This document shows positions 1-12,299 of a stretch of 64,000 nt of DNA, piece after piece (position 1 is the first letter of the stretch; the number at the start of each line of letters is the position of its first letter). Made by a program: the position numbers and the translations under genes. Source of the DNA: Eucalyptus grandis (lineage: Eukaryota > Streptophyta > Magnoliopsida > Myrtales > Myrtaceae); the NCBI RefSeq assembly GCF_016545825.1, contig NC_052613.1, forward strand, positions 34,298,844 to 34,362,843. The letters are read 5' to 3'. The notes under the pieces are model-generated. The model made no database searches. It saw nothing but the letters and a program-made list of their open reading frames with translations, and was not told where the DNA came from.

Positions 1-68
1 CTGCGGCTGGTGGCAATTGACTCGACAACAGAAGAGGCGGTTTAGCAGTTTTGGCGGGAGAGTTGGAA

Positions 69-110
<42 letters not shown>

Positions 111-1849
111 TACAGAAATTTTTCCATAAATTCGTGCAAATGAAACCCCCTCCCAATTTTGAAGGGAAAGTTGGTTATGTAGTCTTGGGCAAGATCAAAT
201 CTTAGCCCTTGGATTAATCCAAAGGCTAAGGTTTGACCTTCTTAGTTAATTGATTTGTTCAATTTGTTATGAACACCCTAATTGAGCACATGTCTAGTTC
301 AATGGCCCCAATCCATTCTTAACAAACAGTGATGATCAATTGTGGACTAATTGGGCTCTTTTTGCAATCTTCATAACATGAGGTGTTAATTTGCAGATTT
401 TATAAGTTCGGAGTAAAATTAAGAATTTTGCAAATTAAGGCCATGGGAACATTGGCCATGGGATGTATCGCCTCATGGTGTTCGACCACCGTGAGGTCGC
501 CAGAGTGAGACGAAATCGGCGCCTAGTGCTGGTGATCGGTTGGACTATTGGGGTTGATCTGAACCGGTCTCAACTGATCCTATCTCTCTCTCTCTCTCTT
601 TTGTGCAATTCAGTCCCCTAGGGGTCTAATTGCAAGGAAAACTTGGTTTATTATAGACAAAGGTGCATCAATTTGCTAATTTCTTACTCAAAAGTGTCAG
701 TTAATTGAAATTAAATTCAAGTAATGTTGCAAGGCACCAATTGATCCACTAACCCATGTCTAGGATGACCCATGGCGTTCGAATTGACCTTGAAAAGGTA
801 GCATGGCTTTTACGCTAAGATCTAATTGAAGACTAATGACAAAATTGGATCTCAATTCTTGAAATCAAACCTTAGTCTCAAATGGGTCAATTTGAATTTT
901 GCCAATAGGAGTTCACTAGCTTAGTTTTCTTAAGCTCGGGTAAGCTAAATCCCTCAAAGCACAATGTTCCCAAGTGAAATTTCCAAAATTAACCTCGGAT
1001 TCAGATTTACTTCAGAAAAATGAATGGAAAGGGAGTGTTCATTCGCTAATCATGAAAAGCCAACTCGGACCCCTAATTAAGGTTAGAAATGCTAATTCGC
1101 CTTTCGACACAGCAATTCTTAAAATTGAATGAATGAATGAATTAAAAATAGTCTCTATTCCAAATGTCGTAAAAGGAACTACACCTAATTGTAGCTAAAA
1201 CAAAAGCAATTTGATTTTTGGCCGATTTAGAACCTAAAATGAAAAAAATTCAGAAAACAAGGTTCTTAATTGAATTTTATGAAATTTTTGACACGAGCCA
1301 AATTGACACTAAAAGAAGTATTTTTGGGGATTTTTTTATTTTTTCAATTTTTTTGGTCAAAGATTTGACTAAAAGTCAATCATTTACTTGACTTTTCTTT
1401 AAAATGTTGATTTCTTAATCAAATTTTTGAATTTTTGAGAAGTTTATTTGACAAACATGAAATTAAAGCTAAATAGCATCTTTTTAGATAAAAATTCAAT
1501 CATTTGACTTTTCGGGTTTTTCTTAAAAATAACTAGGAAATCGCTTAAAAGCAACAATACAACAAAAAGAAATAAAAAAATGACACTTTTTGATTAAGAA
1601 ACGGACTCTGTCGCGATCAGAAAGTCAAATCTCAAATTTTTTTTACTTTTTTCGACGCGTCAACTAAAAATTAGGTGTTAACATAAAGTAGGGAAAAAAA
1701 TGTGTGCGCACACAGACACACAAATTATACAATATGTGACTTACTTATAAATCGGAAATTCACTTGAGACAGTTCTTTTCCCTAAAACTCTAAATAGAGA
1801 GGAAATTCTCTTTGACCAAACTGCTTTTGTTTATCCTACATTTTGATAT
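1..1849. other. AT-rich non-coding stretch, no gene recognised
   Basis: No reading frame here resembles a known protein. The stretch is AT-rich and has a GA microsatellite near its start and a short TC run at 583-599. A sequence ending GTGTTAACA near 1682 resembles the 3' end of some Gypsy LTRs, but I could not find a matching start or a second copy, so this remains a guess. Similarity to the relic at 37.9 kb begins only at about 1850. Confidence 0.5.
72..105. repeat. (GA)n microsatellite
   Basis: An uninterrupted GA dinucleotide run. The small reading frame that crosses it is produced by the repeat and is not a gene. Confidence 0.95.
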
Positions 1850-2649
1850 GCTAAGTTCTTATACGTAGTATACAACAATCATGTTGTGCAATCGGTAGCC
1901 CAGAAAACTATGAGATTGATGAACTCCCTAGTCCAAATCTCTTCGATCCACCCAATTTTTATATTATAAAAAAAGAAGAAGATGAGATATACAGATGCTA
2001 ACTAGAATGCATCGGTATCGTGTATTTGGCAAAACCAAGTGACTGACTTCCATGGGTGTTAGACTAATCTGCCCAACAATTGCATTGTCCGTGTGATTGT
2101 ACTGCCAAATCATGGTGGTGTGAGATTAAGTTTCCTGATGATATTCTGTGGGACTTCTGATTTAAGCTGCTTTTTTTTTTTTTTTTTGGTTCTTCATGAA
2201 ATTGTGTAAAACATTTTGAGCTGCATTTGGTAACCTGCATATGCAGCTGAATAGTATGAAAGTTATCCACCCCGGCTTTTGAGGGGATTGCAATTCTTGG
2301 ATAAGATGGCCTTGAGGACCGACCTCAAAAGGATGGTTAGGGTAACGATTATCTGTCCAATAAACTAAAAGAATTTAAAAACTAGTTCGTCTTCTCACTT
2401 TTCAACAAGTGAAATTTCTCGATGCTAGTGAATTCCATGTCTAGTGAGGTGGCTAGTGAAAGTCATTGTCTTCGTTGTCAATAGTTTCTGATGCTGAAGT
2501 CCTTAAATTTTTCATTAAGATCTGCCCTCTTTCCCTCTCGCTGCTGATATTATTATCTTTTCGCTATTCCTGCGCTGAGAAACTTGTTAACTGTACATTT
2601 GAAGTGAGTAAATTAATCGTGCCATTTAATACATGTCAATGCCTAAAAT

Positions 2650-3671
2650 TAAGGGTGAGTAAGGTCTTTGTTGGGCCGGTCTACCCCTTAACCCTAGGAC
2701 CAACCCACATAATGCTGGTCCTCAATTTGTGGGACCGAGGATCGACCCTATTGAGCTTGGGATCAAGGACTAGACCGACCCAATGGGTTTGGTTTGGTTC
2801 TAGGGTCAACCTAGGACTAATCAATAATTTTTTTTATTTCATTTTTTGTATTCCTTGAAAAGGCGGTCGAGGACCGAATCAACCCAATGGGTTTGGTTCG
2901 GTTCTAGGGTCAACCGAGGACTAATCAATAATTTTTTTTATTTCATTTTTTGTATTCCTTGAAAAGGCGATCGAGGACCGAATCAACCCAATGGGTTTGG
3001 TTCGGTTCTAGGGTCAACCCAGGACTAATCAGTAATTTTTTTTTTATTTCATTTTTTGTATTCCTTGAAAAAGTGGTCGAGGATCGAATTGACCCAATGG
3101 GTTTGGTTCGATTCCAAGGTCAACTCGGGACCAACCAATAATTTTTTATTTCATTTTTTGTACTCCATGTTGGGTTGGTCCGATTTCAAGGTCAACCTAG
3201 GACCAATCGATAATTTTTTTTTAAAATTTTTTGTATTCCTTGAAAAGGCGACCAACGACCAAACCGACCCAATGGGTTCGATGACGAGTGAGGCCAGCTA
3301 AGAGAGGTGAGCGGCGAGCGGTACAAGTGACCCAAAGCGAGTGAGGCGAGTATCGAGTGGCAAACGGAAAGTTTGTTTCTTTCGATTTTGGCAAATTGAA
3401 AACTAAGAAGACAAATAAGACAGAAAGGAACGAGTATTGGAGGAGGATGCCATGAGGAGCTATTTATGCTCTTTTAGACGCTGTGAAGACTCCTTACAAA
3501 AATATTTTCCTTCTTTATAAATTATGGTTGTTAACGCTGTAAAAGAAAAAATCTAAGTTATTAAAGAATAGCGTAAAGTTACTTGAATTTCTCACTAATG
3601 AGCTGTTTGATATTGTTGACGCCATTTATTTTAGGTTTCTCTTTATAAAAAAATTATATATAATATATTAG

Positions 3672-3710
<39 letters not shown>

Positions 3711-3880
3711 GGTTGGTTCGGGTTAGACCGACCCTGAATTCTCAAAACTGAGGACTAACCCGTATACTACTAGTCCAGGAATCTTAGGACGAAGGACCAA
3801 CCTAGTTTCCCTGGGAATCAAATCAGGATTAGCAGGGTTGGGCCGGTCCAAGGTTGACCTTAAACTGATGCTCACCCCTA
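2650..3880. mobile_element. Non-autonomous hAT-type DNA element with 8-bp target duplication
   Basis: The element starts TAAGGGTGAG and ends CTCACCCCTA, imperfect terminal inverted repeats of the type found in plant hAT elements. It is flanked by the 8-bp direct repeat CCTAAAAT at 2642-2649 and 3881-3888. The related relic at 37.9 kb reads straight through the same site (CCTAAAATCCCC near 38873), so the empty site is visible in the same window. The interior holds 104-106 bp tandem repeats and a TA run at about 3671-3705. There is no transposase, so it would depend on an autonomous relative. Confidence 0.8.
2750..3285. repeat. 104-106 bp tandem repeat inside the hAT element
   Basis: The phrase CCCAATGGGTTTGGTT recurs with starts near 2779, 2883, 2987 and 3093, so the period is 104-106 bp. 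A shorter degenerate unit and a last partial unit follow. Each unit also carries a poly-T/ATTTCATTTTTTGTATTCC segment. The small overlapping reading frames here translate the repeat and are not genes. Confidence 0.9.
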
Positions 3881-4223
3881 CCTAAAATTCCCCTAACCTT
3901 AGGCTTGAGAATGCGACCTTGTTAAAGAATGAACAACTACAAAAATTAAAATAAAAAAAGAAAGAAAGAAGGATTTAACAGCATCATAAATCTCGATTCT
4001 AGTTTCTGCTTGAAGTACCAATAGTCACCTAGCTATTGTGCCATTGTCATATGTTCTCACCGATTGGTGTCATCAATGAAGCTTCATTGTTAGCTACACC
4101 CTGCAGCAGTTCTTATATGTAATCTTGTCATAATGCAGAGTCATAGATGATTGATAGTTACTAGTTTGGAGATACTAAATTGACCTGTAATTTCATTTCT
4201 AAAGTGATTTGGTGTCTTGATAG

Positions 4224-4314
4224 CAATTGACTCTGATCAAAACTCGAGTAAGGCTGAAGAACAATGCATAATAGTCTAGTATGGCTCAAACAATGTCATT
4301 CCCATCATCCTATT
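4224..4314 (+). pseudogene. Broken last exon of a Bet1-like SNARE gene (left copy)
   Basis: The exon starts after a plausible acceptor (GATAG) with CAATTGACTCTG, matching the last exon at 39197-39355. It has lost about 20 bases that encode the VRRLNKSI part of the SNARE helix in the other copy, carries in-frame stops, and is cut off by the Copia LTR at 4315 before the membrane anchor is complete. It cannot encode a working protein. Confidence 0.7.
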
Positions 4315-4707
4315 TGTTGCAGCAAAACATCAAAAGATGTACCAATCGAAGCACAATTAGCAAAGGATGAAAGGAAAATCAAAATCACACGTGATGCAAG
4401 ATTTACATGAAAAACCCAAAATGGGAAAAACCACATGGAGAGATGGGAGTTTCACTATCTTAAACAAAAAGTACGAGAGTACAATCTGAAAGCTCAAAAA
4501 ACCACTTGATAAGCTAGAAGATCTAAAGTTCTAATAATAAGATAAGAAAAAACAAAACAGGAAATAACATGGAGGCTAGAGTTGGAGATGTGTTATTAAA
4601 CATATTCATTTTCTAGTCTCCCTAAAAAAAAAAAAAAAAAAAAAAACCCTAAAACAAAGGTGCATAGTCTAAAATACCATTATCTTTAATTTGAAAGTCA
4701 AAACTCA
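4315..4707 (-). repeat. Copia 3' LTR (about 393 bp)
   Basis: On the plus strand it begins TGTTGCAGC and ends AAACTCA, so on the minus strand it runs from TG to CAACA. It is preceded (minus strand) by the purine-rich tract GGTGGAGATT, a likely polypurine tract. Its left edge coincides with loss of similarity to the 39.3-kb relic. An A-tract of about 23 bases lies at 4624-4646. Confidence 0.65.
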
Positions 4708-4905
4708 ATAAATCTCCACCTTGACTTCAAATCTCCCAAAGAGCATTATGCTACACACCACAAGAACTCTCTCCCTCACCACCAAAAGTGACCACACAAG
4801 GCCACCCCCAAAACGGCAGAGTCGACAATGCATACCCCTAAGCCTATATGAGCATACTTGGTGTAGGAAACAATAAAAGAAATGCTACCAACTCCCCTAA
4901 GCAAC

Positions 4906-6460
4906 TCAAATGGCGAAAACACCGGTCAAGTCCAAGTAATGCTTGAACTTGGTCAAATGAACTAGTTTGTTTAACATATCTACTGGATTATCCACTGTAG
5001 GTAATTTACTCATCGTAATCGTATCCTTAGTAACCTTATCACATACAAAGCGATACCATATGTTGATGTGTTTTGTCCTGTCATGGTACATCACATTCTT
5101 GGTCAACTGAATCGCACTTCGGTTATCGCAAAAGATAACGAAGGCTCCCTTCTACTTCACGCCAAGTTCTATAACCAAACGTTTCAACCAAAGAGCTTCC
5201 TTTACTGCTTTCGCTGCTACCATGTATTTTTCTTTGATGGTAGACAAAGCAACTGTCATACAAAATTGCTCTCCAACTAACTGCGAAACCACCAAGCATA
5301 AAAAAATAACCTGTCAAATATCTTCGTTTGTCAATATTGCTTGTATAGTTAGAATCAATGAGCCAACAATAGAATTAACGAGCCAACAACTGAATGTCCT
5401 ATATCACAATCTCTATTAAAGACAAAACCCACATTTTAGGTACCCTGATGTATCGAAGAATCCATTTCACGGTTTGTTAGTGAGCTTTACCCGGATGTGC
5501 CACATACTTACTCACAATACTAATAGCCTATGAAATATTTGGACAAATGCAAACCATAACATACATGAGACTACCAACGGCACTAGAATATGGAATTTGA
5601 GACATCTCATCTTCTTCATCTTTAGTTTTAGGCGACAAAGAAGCCAAAAGCTTAAAATGGGACGCCAAAAGAGTATTTACCAGTTTAGCATTCTTCATGC
5701 CTAAGCACTTGCAGTTTCTCAATATCTTTCTTCCACGAGAAGTACAACTTCCCAACCGGGAGATACCTAGAATTTCTTGGCAGCTTGAAGATCTTTCATC
5801 TCAAATTCCCTACTAAGTTGCCTCTTCAAATTTTGTATCTCTAATATATTCTTCGCTGCAACAAGCATTTCATCCACATATAATAGCAAATGAATAAAAG
5901 AACCATCATGCAATCTCTTATAGTACACACATCCATCATGTGCACTTCGCGAATGGCCATGATTCAACATAAAGCTATCAAATCTCTTGTACCATTGCTA
6001 GGGAGATTGCTTGAGACCATACAAATAATGTTTCAACTTGCAAACATGATCTTCTTTACCCTCAACAATAAATCCCTCAGGTTGAGACATATAGATTGTC
6101 TCCTCAAGCTTGCCATGCAGAAAAGCAGTCTTATCATCAAGTTGCTTAAGTTCTAGATCATAAAGGGCTACTAACGCAAACATCATATGGATGGAACTAT
6201 GTTTCACAATTGGAGAGAATAATTCATTAAAGTCGATCCCCTCCTTTTGACTAAAACCTTTCGCTATCATACGTGCCTTGAATTTTTCATCTTCAATCCC
6301 TGGAATCCCTTCTTTTCTTTTGAAGACCCACTTGCACTCAATAGCTCTTTAGCTGTCAAGCAATTTCACAAGATCCCAAGTTTGGTTCTTATTAAGAGAC
6401 TCCATCTCTTCATTCATCGCAACAACACACTTCTTAGATTTTGAACAAATAGTAACTTCA
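4906..6460 (-). pseudogene. Copia reverse transcriptase and RNase H, decayed
   Basis: Minus-strand fragments carry the Copia RT blocks in order: WVFKRKEG near 6320, ARMIAKGFSQKEGIDF near 6260, KHYLYGLKQSP near 6010, and the catalytic block LLLYVDEMLVA near 5870, where the usual second aspartate of the YVDD box is glutamate. RNase H follows, with SSAVGSLMYVMVC near 5570 and the terminal block KHINIWYRFV near 5055. Frame changes and stops separate the blocks, so no functional polymerase can be made. Confidence 0.85.
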
Positions 6461-6539
6461 TGGAATGTAGAAGGTTCTTCAATACCAAGCTCTTTAGCAA
6501 CTGTAAGAGCATTTGCTACCAAATCAATGAAACCATACC

Positions 6540-7975
6540 ACTAAGGAGGCTTAATTTGTCATTTAGCTCTCCTTGTGGCTAAACTTTGAGGTTGCTCACT
6601 TTCTTCTACTTCGTCTTTGATAAAATCTAAGTTTTGTTGCTCATTGTTACTTTCTGGTTAAATAGGAATATCTTCAAATGTTCTCTCAGTGAATGCTCTA
6701 CGTGAAGCTCCACCTCTTTTTTAACATTCTCCTTTTGGATACCTATAGATTCAGTAACAACCTTTCGCTTTTCAAGCATGGAATTTTCAGCAAAAGTAAA
6801 ATCCCTACTAATTATAAACTTCGATGATTGAGGGTCAGAACACCATAAATCATATCCTTTAACCCTCTATACATAACTAACAAAAATACACTTCTTAGCC
6901 CTAGGTTCAAGCTTACCCTCTTTTACATGATAATAAGAAGGATATTCAAATATTTTAAAACTAGAATAATCAAAAGGTTTACCTAACCATACTTCATTAG
7001 GAGTCTTACATTCAATTTCGGTTGAAGGAGAACAATTCACTAAATAACATGTTATGTTCATAGCTTCAGCCTAGAAATTTTTCTCAAGTCCAGCATTAGA
7101 GAGCATATGCCTAGCTCTCTCTAAAAGTGTTTGATTCATGCACTCCGCCACCTCATTTTGTTGAGGTGTATGCCCGACTATTCAATGTCAAACAATTCCC
7201 GAACCTTCACAGTACTTGTTGAAATCACCTCTGCAAAAGTTAAGACCATTGTCCATTCTGAGACACTTTATCTTATTCCTAGATTTTCTATCAACATCTT
7301 CCATTTCTTGAACATAAAAAAAAAAAAAGAGTCACTTTTACGCTTCACTACCTTTAGATGTTACCTATGCTGATCCCCACAAATCATAGTGGATATAGTC
7401 AACTGTGCCCTTCGTTAAGTGCACCTCAGCACTAAACCTAACTTTGCATTACTTCCTAAAAACATAATATTCACAAAAGTCAAGTGAGACCATATGATCC
7501 CCACAAAGTAAACTACATTTATTCAAGATAATCATTCATCTTTCACTCATGTGGGCTAATTACATATGTCACAACATTGATTTTTAGAATCTGAAGAGGA
7601 TGGTATATTTAAAGAATCCACAACGGTACTTCCCTGCAGAATGTAAAGGTATCGCTTTATGTTACCTCTCATCACAATCAAGGAGCCTTCTAAAATTTTC
7701 AAAATTCCACCTCCACCAATGTACATTTACCCCATGGATTTAAATTGCTCATTAAGATAAGGTTTTTCTTCAAATATGGGATGTGCCTAACGTTTGTCAA
7801 AGTTCTTACTACATTTTCATGACATTTAATTAGCACTGTACCAATACGCACAATCCTGCAATTGGCATCATTGCCCATCAAAACTGAAGCCCCATTGACT
7901 TTCTGATGTATGGAATAAATCTCTATATGGACACGTGTTATGAACATACTGAATCCAAAATCCATTCATCATCAG
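6540..7975 (-). pseudogene. Copia protease and integrase, decayed
   Basis: On the minus strand the protease region reads WILDSVCS near 7950, where the usual DSG active-site glycine is replaced by valine, followed by GNDANCRIVRIGTV. The integrase core has LRMDNGLNF near 7250 and HTPQQNEVAECMN near 7150, which are the second aspartate and the glutamate of the DDE triad. A late block VWLGKPFDYSSF lies near 6980. Stops break the frame between blocks. Confidence 0.8.
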
Positions 7976-8061
7976 ACATGACAATCTGAAGACAAGACAG
8001 TAAAAACATTGTTTGCATCAACTGACTCATTATTTTTCACTAGACTAGCCAAATCTCCATT

Positions 8062-8445
8062 GACTTCTTCCCCTTAGCTTTGAGCATTGGACACTCACTT
8101 TTGTAGTGCCTAAATTTGTGACAATAGTATTACTCCACCTTACTCTTATCTCTGTTTGATCTAGACTTCGAACGCCCTTTACTATTACTACGTCTATCAC
8201 GATGATTCGACCTTCCGCTAGCAACTAAGCCATGAGCTTTATCATCACTACTACTCGGATTTAATTGTGCACGCATCTCCATGCAATTCAACAAGGCTTT
8301 CACATTCTCAAGCGTTATGGATTCCCTTCCATATAGTATAGATTTCACAAAATTTTCATACGAGCTTGGTAGTGAGCATAACATAATTAGGGCTTGATCT
8401 TCATCATCTAACTTCAAATCTAGATTTGTCATATCCATGACTTCA
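8062..8445 (-). pseudogene. Copia gag fragment
   Basis: The minus-strand frame reads LDDEDQALIMLCSLPSSYE and then a basic linker rich in R, S and K, typical of UBN2-type Copia Gag just before the zinc knuckle. The knuckle (YYCHKFRHYKSEC near 8120) has lost its first cysteine region to a stop. The N-terminal half of Gag is missing or unrecognisable beyond 8445, where two frames overlap. Confidence 0.75.
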
Positions 8446-8856
8446 AAGCTGAGGGGGCCATGAGGTCCTCATCGATCTCGACGGCTTTTCTCTGCATGAG
8501 GTACGATACAAAGCTCAGATTGTTCAAATTGTCCAACCATCCCGCCATCGTGCAATGCTCGTAGCTTGACTTAGAGTAGACAGAACGAATCGTGGGTCTC
8601 CAACTGTTGCCAGAAAACCTTTGGACAAAGACGATGTACAAAGAAGAAGGGGGGAAGTGAAATGAATTTGAGCGGTCGACAAAATGGCGAGCCACAGAGA
8701 GAGAGAGAGAGAGAGAGAGAAGACTCATGGAGGAGAGACGAGGGGGAGGTGGCGGTGGCGGAGGTGGTAGGGAGAGGGAGGAGGGGAGGGAAGGGGAAGG
8801 GAGGGGGGGAGGGGAGGGAGGGAAGGGGAGGGGGCAAGGAAGAAGCATGGCATTGT
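8446..8856. repeat. Purine-rich low-complexity tract with (GA)n
   Basis: The first part (to about 8690) is unassigned and may be remnant Copia 5' sequence. From 8695 to 8720 there is a GA run, and 8727-8847 is almost entirely G and A on the plus strand (GGGAGG-type units). The arginine/glycine-rich or proline-rich frames predicted here on both strands are compositional artefacts. Confidence 0.7.
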
Positions 8857-11800
8857 TGTCATGCCCCGAACCTCGAGCGTGCACACATCCCTTGGTGGTC
8901 GATAGAAATTGCAACGTTCCTAGGATGCATCGCTAACCCATTCCTTTATTTGCACATGCAGAAGCAAATTAACTAATCCCCTAACAACAATATATATGGG
9001 ATAGAAAAGCAGGACAACAATTTGCCAAATCAAAACACACTTTCAAAACACCTCAGGTTCATATATAGAAGGTCTATCTCAAAAAGAACTATTGAGCCAC
9101 TTATGCTTCTGACCCTTCTGCTTCAAGCTCCTGGTCCTTCATACTAGGGACCTGAAAATGGTTATACAATAACCAGTGAGATATAAATCTCAATGAGTCC
9201 TCCCTTAAGCCCCGGTTAGTACACCAACTTGACTCGGGGTATTTCTTTAGAACCACCCCACAAACTAACCCTGACTAACAACCAACAATCAACAGTCAAT
9301 TCGCATGCAACCTTACCCAGCATGCCATACCCTGCACGTTATATCTCAGCACAATACACGCAATGCACATGGCCATTAGATGATGCAGATCATCAATCAC
9401 ATATGAGTCGCATCACAAGCGATCTCCCCTGGCCATTGCCACACCTTGCACGTCATCGATTCATGCGTGCGTGCCATAAACAATGTGCTCAACTCATGCA
9501 TGACCGAAATCAACGATGCAATGATTCTCATGCATTCCATATAGGGATAACGTCCACCGACACATTGGAGATGGGTTCTTTTAATGTCCACCGACACACA
9601 CTGGGAACGGGTTCTTTTAACGTCGACCGACACACACCAGGGACGGGTTCTTTTAACGTCCACCGACACACACCGGGGACGGGTTCTTTTAACGTCCATC
9701 GGCACACACCGGAGACGGGTTCTTTTAACGTCCACCGACACACACCGGAGACGGGTTCTTTTAACGTCCACCGACACACATAGGGGACGGGTTCTTTTAA
9801 CGTCCACCGACACACACCGGAGACAGGTTCTTTTGATGAGCACACGGTCATTCAATTCCAGCCAAGGATATTGTGCTTTGCACTCACATGCCTCAATTAA
9901 GATAACAACATTGGCCTGTTTTCTTCATATTAAAACACTGTGAAAATAATCATGCGTGGGTACATGGTCAAATTGAACCTTAAAAATATTGGTATCCTTC
10001 CTTTTAAAATCCCACGGTTTAATATAGTCTTTAAAACCCCTTTTTGGTCTTAAAACCCAACAAAATCCGACGCTCGGGATTTTCTAATCAAATATCAAAA
10101 TTTCACAATCAGCACTCAATTCATACGGATGCCCATGCATTTACACTTCCATTCACTTCATAAAATCAACACATATGAAACAAGGCAATTTTTCACTCTC
10201 TGTGAATAGTATCGCGTGAACAGTATTTTGTGAACAAAGTGTTGCATCGCTTGAATAGTAAATTCCCATATTCAATATTTAATAAATTAAATTCAGAAAT
10301 AAAAAAATTAATTAAAACAAACAAACAATTACTTAAGCAAAACAAGCTTAATTAAACACATAAGCAAAATTAAGCAAATAAAGCGAGATTAAGCTAAACT
10401 AATCTAATCCATCCATTTAACCACCTATTTTAGGGCTAATACAACTTAATTAAATCTCCTAAACTAACCCTAAGCAAGTTTAGGCACTAATCAAAGGATT
10501 AGGGGCTAAACTCACCCGTTAAACGGGCCAGAGACACGGATGCGGTGACAATGATGAAGGCTACACACCGGGACCTCAACCACGACGATCCAAGGTGGTC
10601 CCAAGCTCAGAACAGCAACCACAGCCTCTGCCTCCCTTTGAAATTATGGAAAACTGACTTGCTGGAGGAGAAACGGAGTTGGGCGGCTAATCGGAGCTCC
10701 AGTGAGGGGTTGGCCGGCAATCGGTGGCTCCCGGGGTCAAGGGGGACTTGGTGGTGACTGGGATGGGCGGAGGAAGGGTCGGAATGAGAGAAAAATGGCC
10801 GAAAATGCGAAACAGCGCAGGCTATAGGCGGACCGACGGACCAGCGACCGGTTCCTTCGAGCCAGCATATGGATCGGCCAGCAGCTCTGTTTGGCGAGCG
10901 ACTAGGTCCTCCTAAATGATTTCGACCTTTTGAGCACGATGGTGGGTGGCATGAAGGCTGATTCTCACGGGAAGGCAACGAACAACTCGATTTTTCGCAA
11001 GAAGGTCAGCTGGAGCAAAATAGGGCCAGGCGGTCAGACTGCCGCTTGCTTCTGGCCGGCCGGCAGGTCAAACGGTGGCTCCGACTGGCGAATGGCCAAG
11101 TCAGGGTGGATAATCTGGGCCTCCTAAAGACAATGGTGGGTGGCACGGGAGTTGATTCATTTGGGAAGCCAACAATCAACTTAGATCTTTGGAGGAAGGT
11201 CTGCTGGAATAGAAACTAGAAGAGAAGGAGAACAAGGAGAGAGAGAGCTCGACGGTTTGGGAGGCCGAAGGAGGGAGAGAGAGAGTGAAGTGAGGGCTGA
11301 AAGCACTCCTCATTAAGGCCATTAAATGGCTACTTCAAGTCTCCATGCAAGACATCATCTTCTCTGTCTTCTTTAGCCTTTTTCTCCCTACAACTAAGGG
11401 CAATTTGGTCATTACCTTGCACAATTCCCACTCTGCCCTTAGGCTGAAAATGCTGGGCGGGCCTAAGAAATGGGCTTAGAAATGAATAGTAACGGGCTCG
11501 GGATTAGTTGGGCTCAAATGGGCTTAAGGCTTGGTAATGGGCTTGGAAGATGAATAGTGGATTGGGCCCAATGGGCTCACTTGTTTGCTGTGGGCCCATC
11601 ATGGGCTGTCCCACCTTGGGCCTAAGGCCCACACTTGCCTAGCCCCGGCCCACGTCTTCATGGGCTCGCTTCCTCGGTCCGAAAATCTCTTTTTCCAATA
11701 CTCGGCTTAACCGGCGCTGTCAACTGTTGAAGTAACATTGTCCAAAGTCCATCTCGGATATTCCCGAACATTCGAAGTCCAATCTTTAGTTCTCATGCCA

Positions 11801-12294
11801 TGTCAATTTCGCCCAATGCCATTTTAAGTATAACTCAAACTAACAGGCGGCTTCGAGGATTCACACGTAACCGACTCGTACCAAATCACGTTCAAGACAT
11901 TTCGACACATGGATGTCATTGACTACATGAATTTGCGGAGGATAGATTCTTATTTCAAAGTACATGATTACTAAGGATCAACATAGGGTTGTTCGCGGGT
12001 TCGATAACAGTAAACGGAATCACTCATTGTTCCATTATGTTCTGTCTGCGAATCGACTTCTAGTCGTCCTTGAAATCGGCCTGCCTATCTACAGGATCAT
12101 CCTCACGCAAGTCTCACGGTCAAGTCGTTTTCCCAAGTCAAGTTCTTTAGTTGTATTAGTTATGTTCTCATTAGCCTTTCCTCTCAAGGTCAGTATCTCA
12201 GGAGTGATCAATTCCGAGTGAGATCAACCAGCAATATATTGACGAAATTCACATCTATGCATTCCTCAAAGGACTCGAATTTTAGGATGTCACA
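8857..12294 (-). mobile_element. Solo LTR of a Tekay/Del-like Gypsy element, minus strand
   Basis: The unit begins TGTCATGCCCC and ends GGATGTCACA on the plus strand, the reverse complement of the TGTGACATCC...GGGGCATGACA ends seen in the LTRs at 19634 and 26395. It is flanked by ATTGT (8852-8856) and ATCGT (12295-12299), a 5-bp target duplication with one mismatch. Length is 3438 bp, close to the 3.44 and 3.47 kb of the paired LTRs. There is no internal region, so it is best read as a product of LTR-LTR recombination. No gene inside is supported. Confidence 0.85.
9546..9840. repeat. 36-bp minisatellite, about 8 copies, inside the solo LTR
   Basis: Units of GGGTTCTTTTAACGTCC plus ACCGACACACACC and a short GGAGAC or GGGGAC joint repeat head to tail every 36 bases with few changes. 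Because 36 is divisible by three, several frames stay open on both strands; these are not genes. The array sits about 0.7-1.0 kb from the LTR 3' end, the same relative place as different arrays in related LTRs. Confidence 0.95.
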
Positions 12295-12299
12295 ATCGT

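Larger units (their letters stand above)
1850..4314 (+). repeat. Diverged duplicate of the Bet1-like gene 3' region
   Basis: This stretch aligns by eye with about 37925-39300: the same order of short blocks is recognisable, for example the block with ATGAGATTGAT, the block with TTAAGCTGC and the block with GGCTCAAACAATGTCAT. The two copies differ by many substitutions and small indels. The left copy carries a 1.2-kb insertion (2650-3880) that the right copy lacks, and it is cut off at 4314/4315 by a Copia LTR. It holds intron sequence and a damaged last exon of a Bet1-like SNARE gene. The two copies lie 36 kb apart in the same orientation. Confidence 0.8.
4315..8445 (-). mobile_element. Ty1/Copia retrotransposon remnant, minus strand, truncated
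   Basis: Read on the minus strand the order is gag (8062-8445), protease, integrase (6540-7975), reverse transcriptase and RNase H (4906-6460), then one LTR (4315-4707). This Gag-PR-INT-RT-RH order defines Copia. The gag block with the SLPSSYENF motif is of the Tork/UBN2 type. No second LTR is visible to the right, where a purine-rich low-complexity tract begins, so the 5' end seems lost. Stops and frameshifts interrupt all domains, so the copy is dead. Confidence 0.85.

Noticed and set aside
2466..3301. Overlapping frames with repeated QWVWFGSRV-like motifs
   Set aside because: They translate the 104-106 bp tandem repeat inside the hAT element.
8429..8976. Proline-rich or arginine/glycine-rich frames on both strands
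   Set aside because: They translate a GA/GGGA low-complexity tract next to the Copia remnant.
9229..9943. Open frames of 107-184 residues and a CRISPR-like regular repeat
   Set aside because: The repeat is a 36-bp head-to-tail minisatellite without unique spacers inside a plant LTR; a unit length divisible by three keeps frames open.
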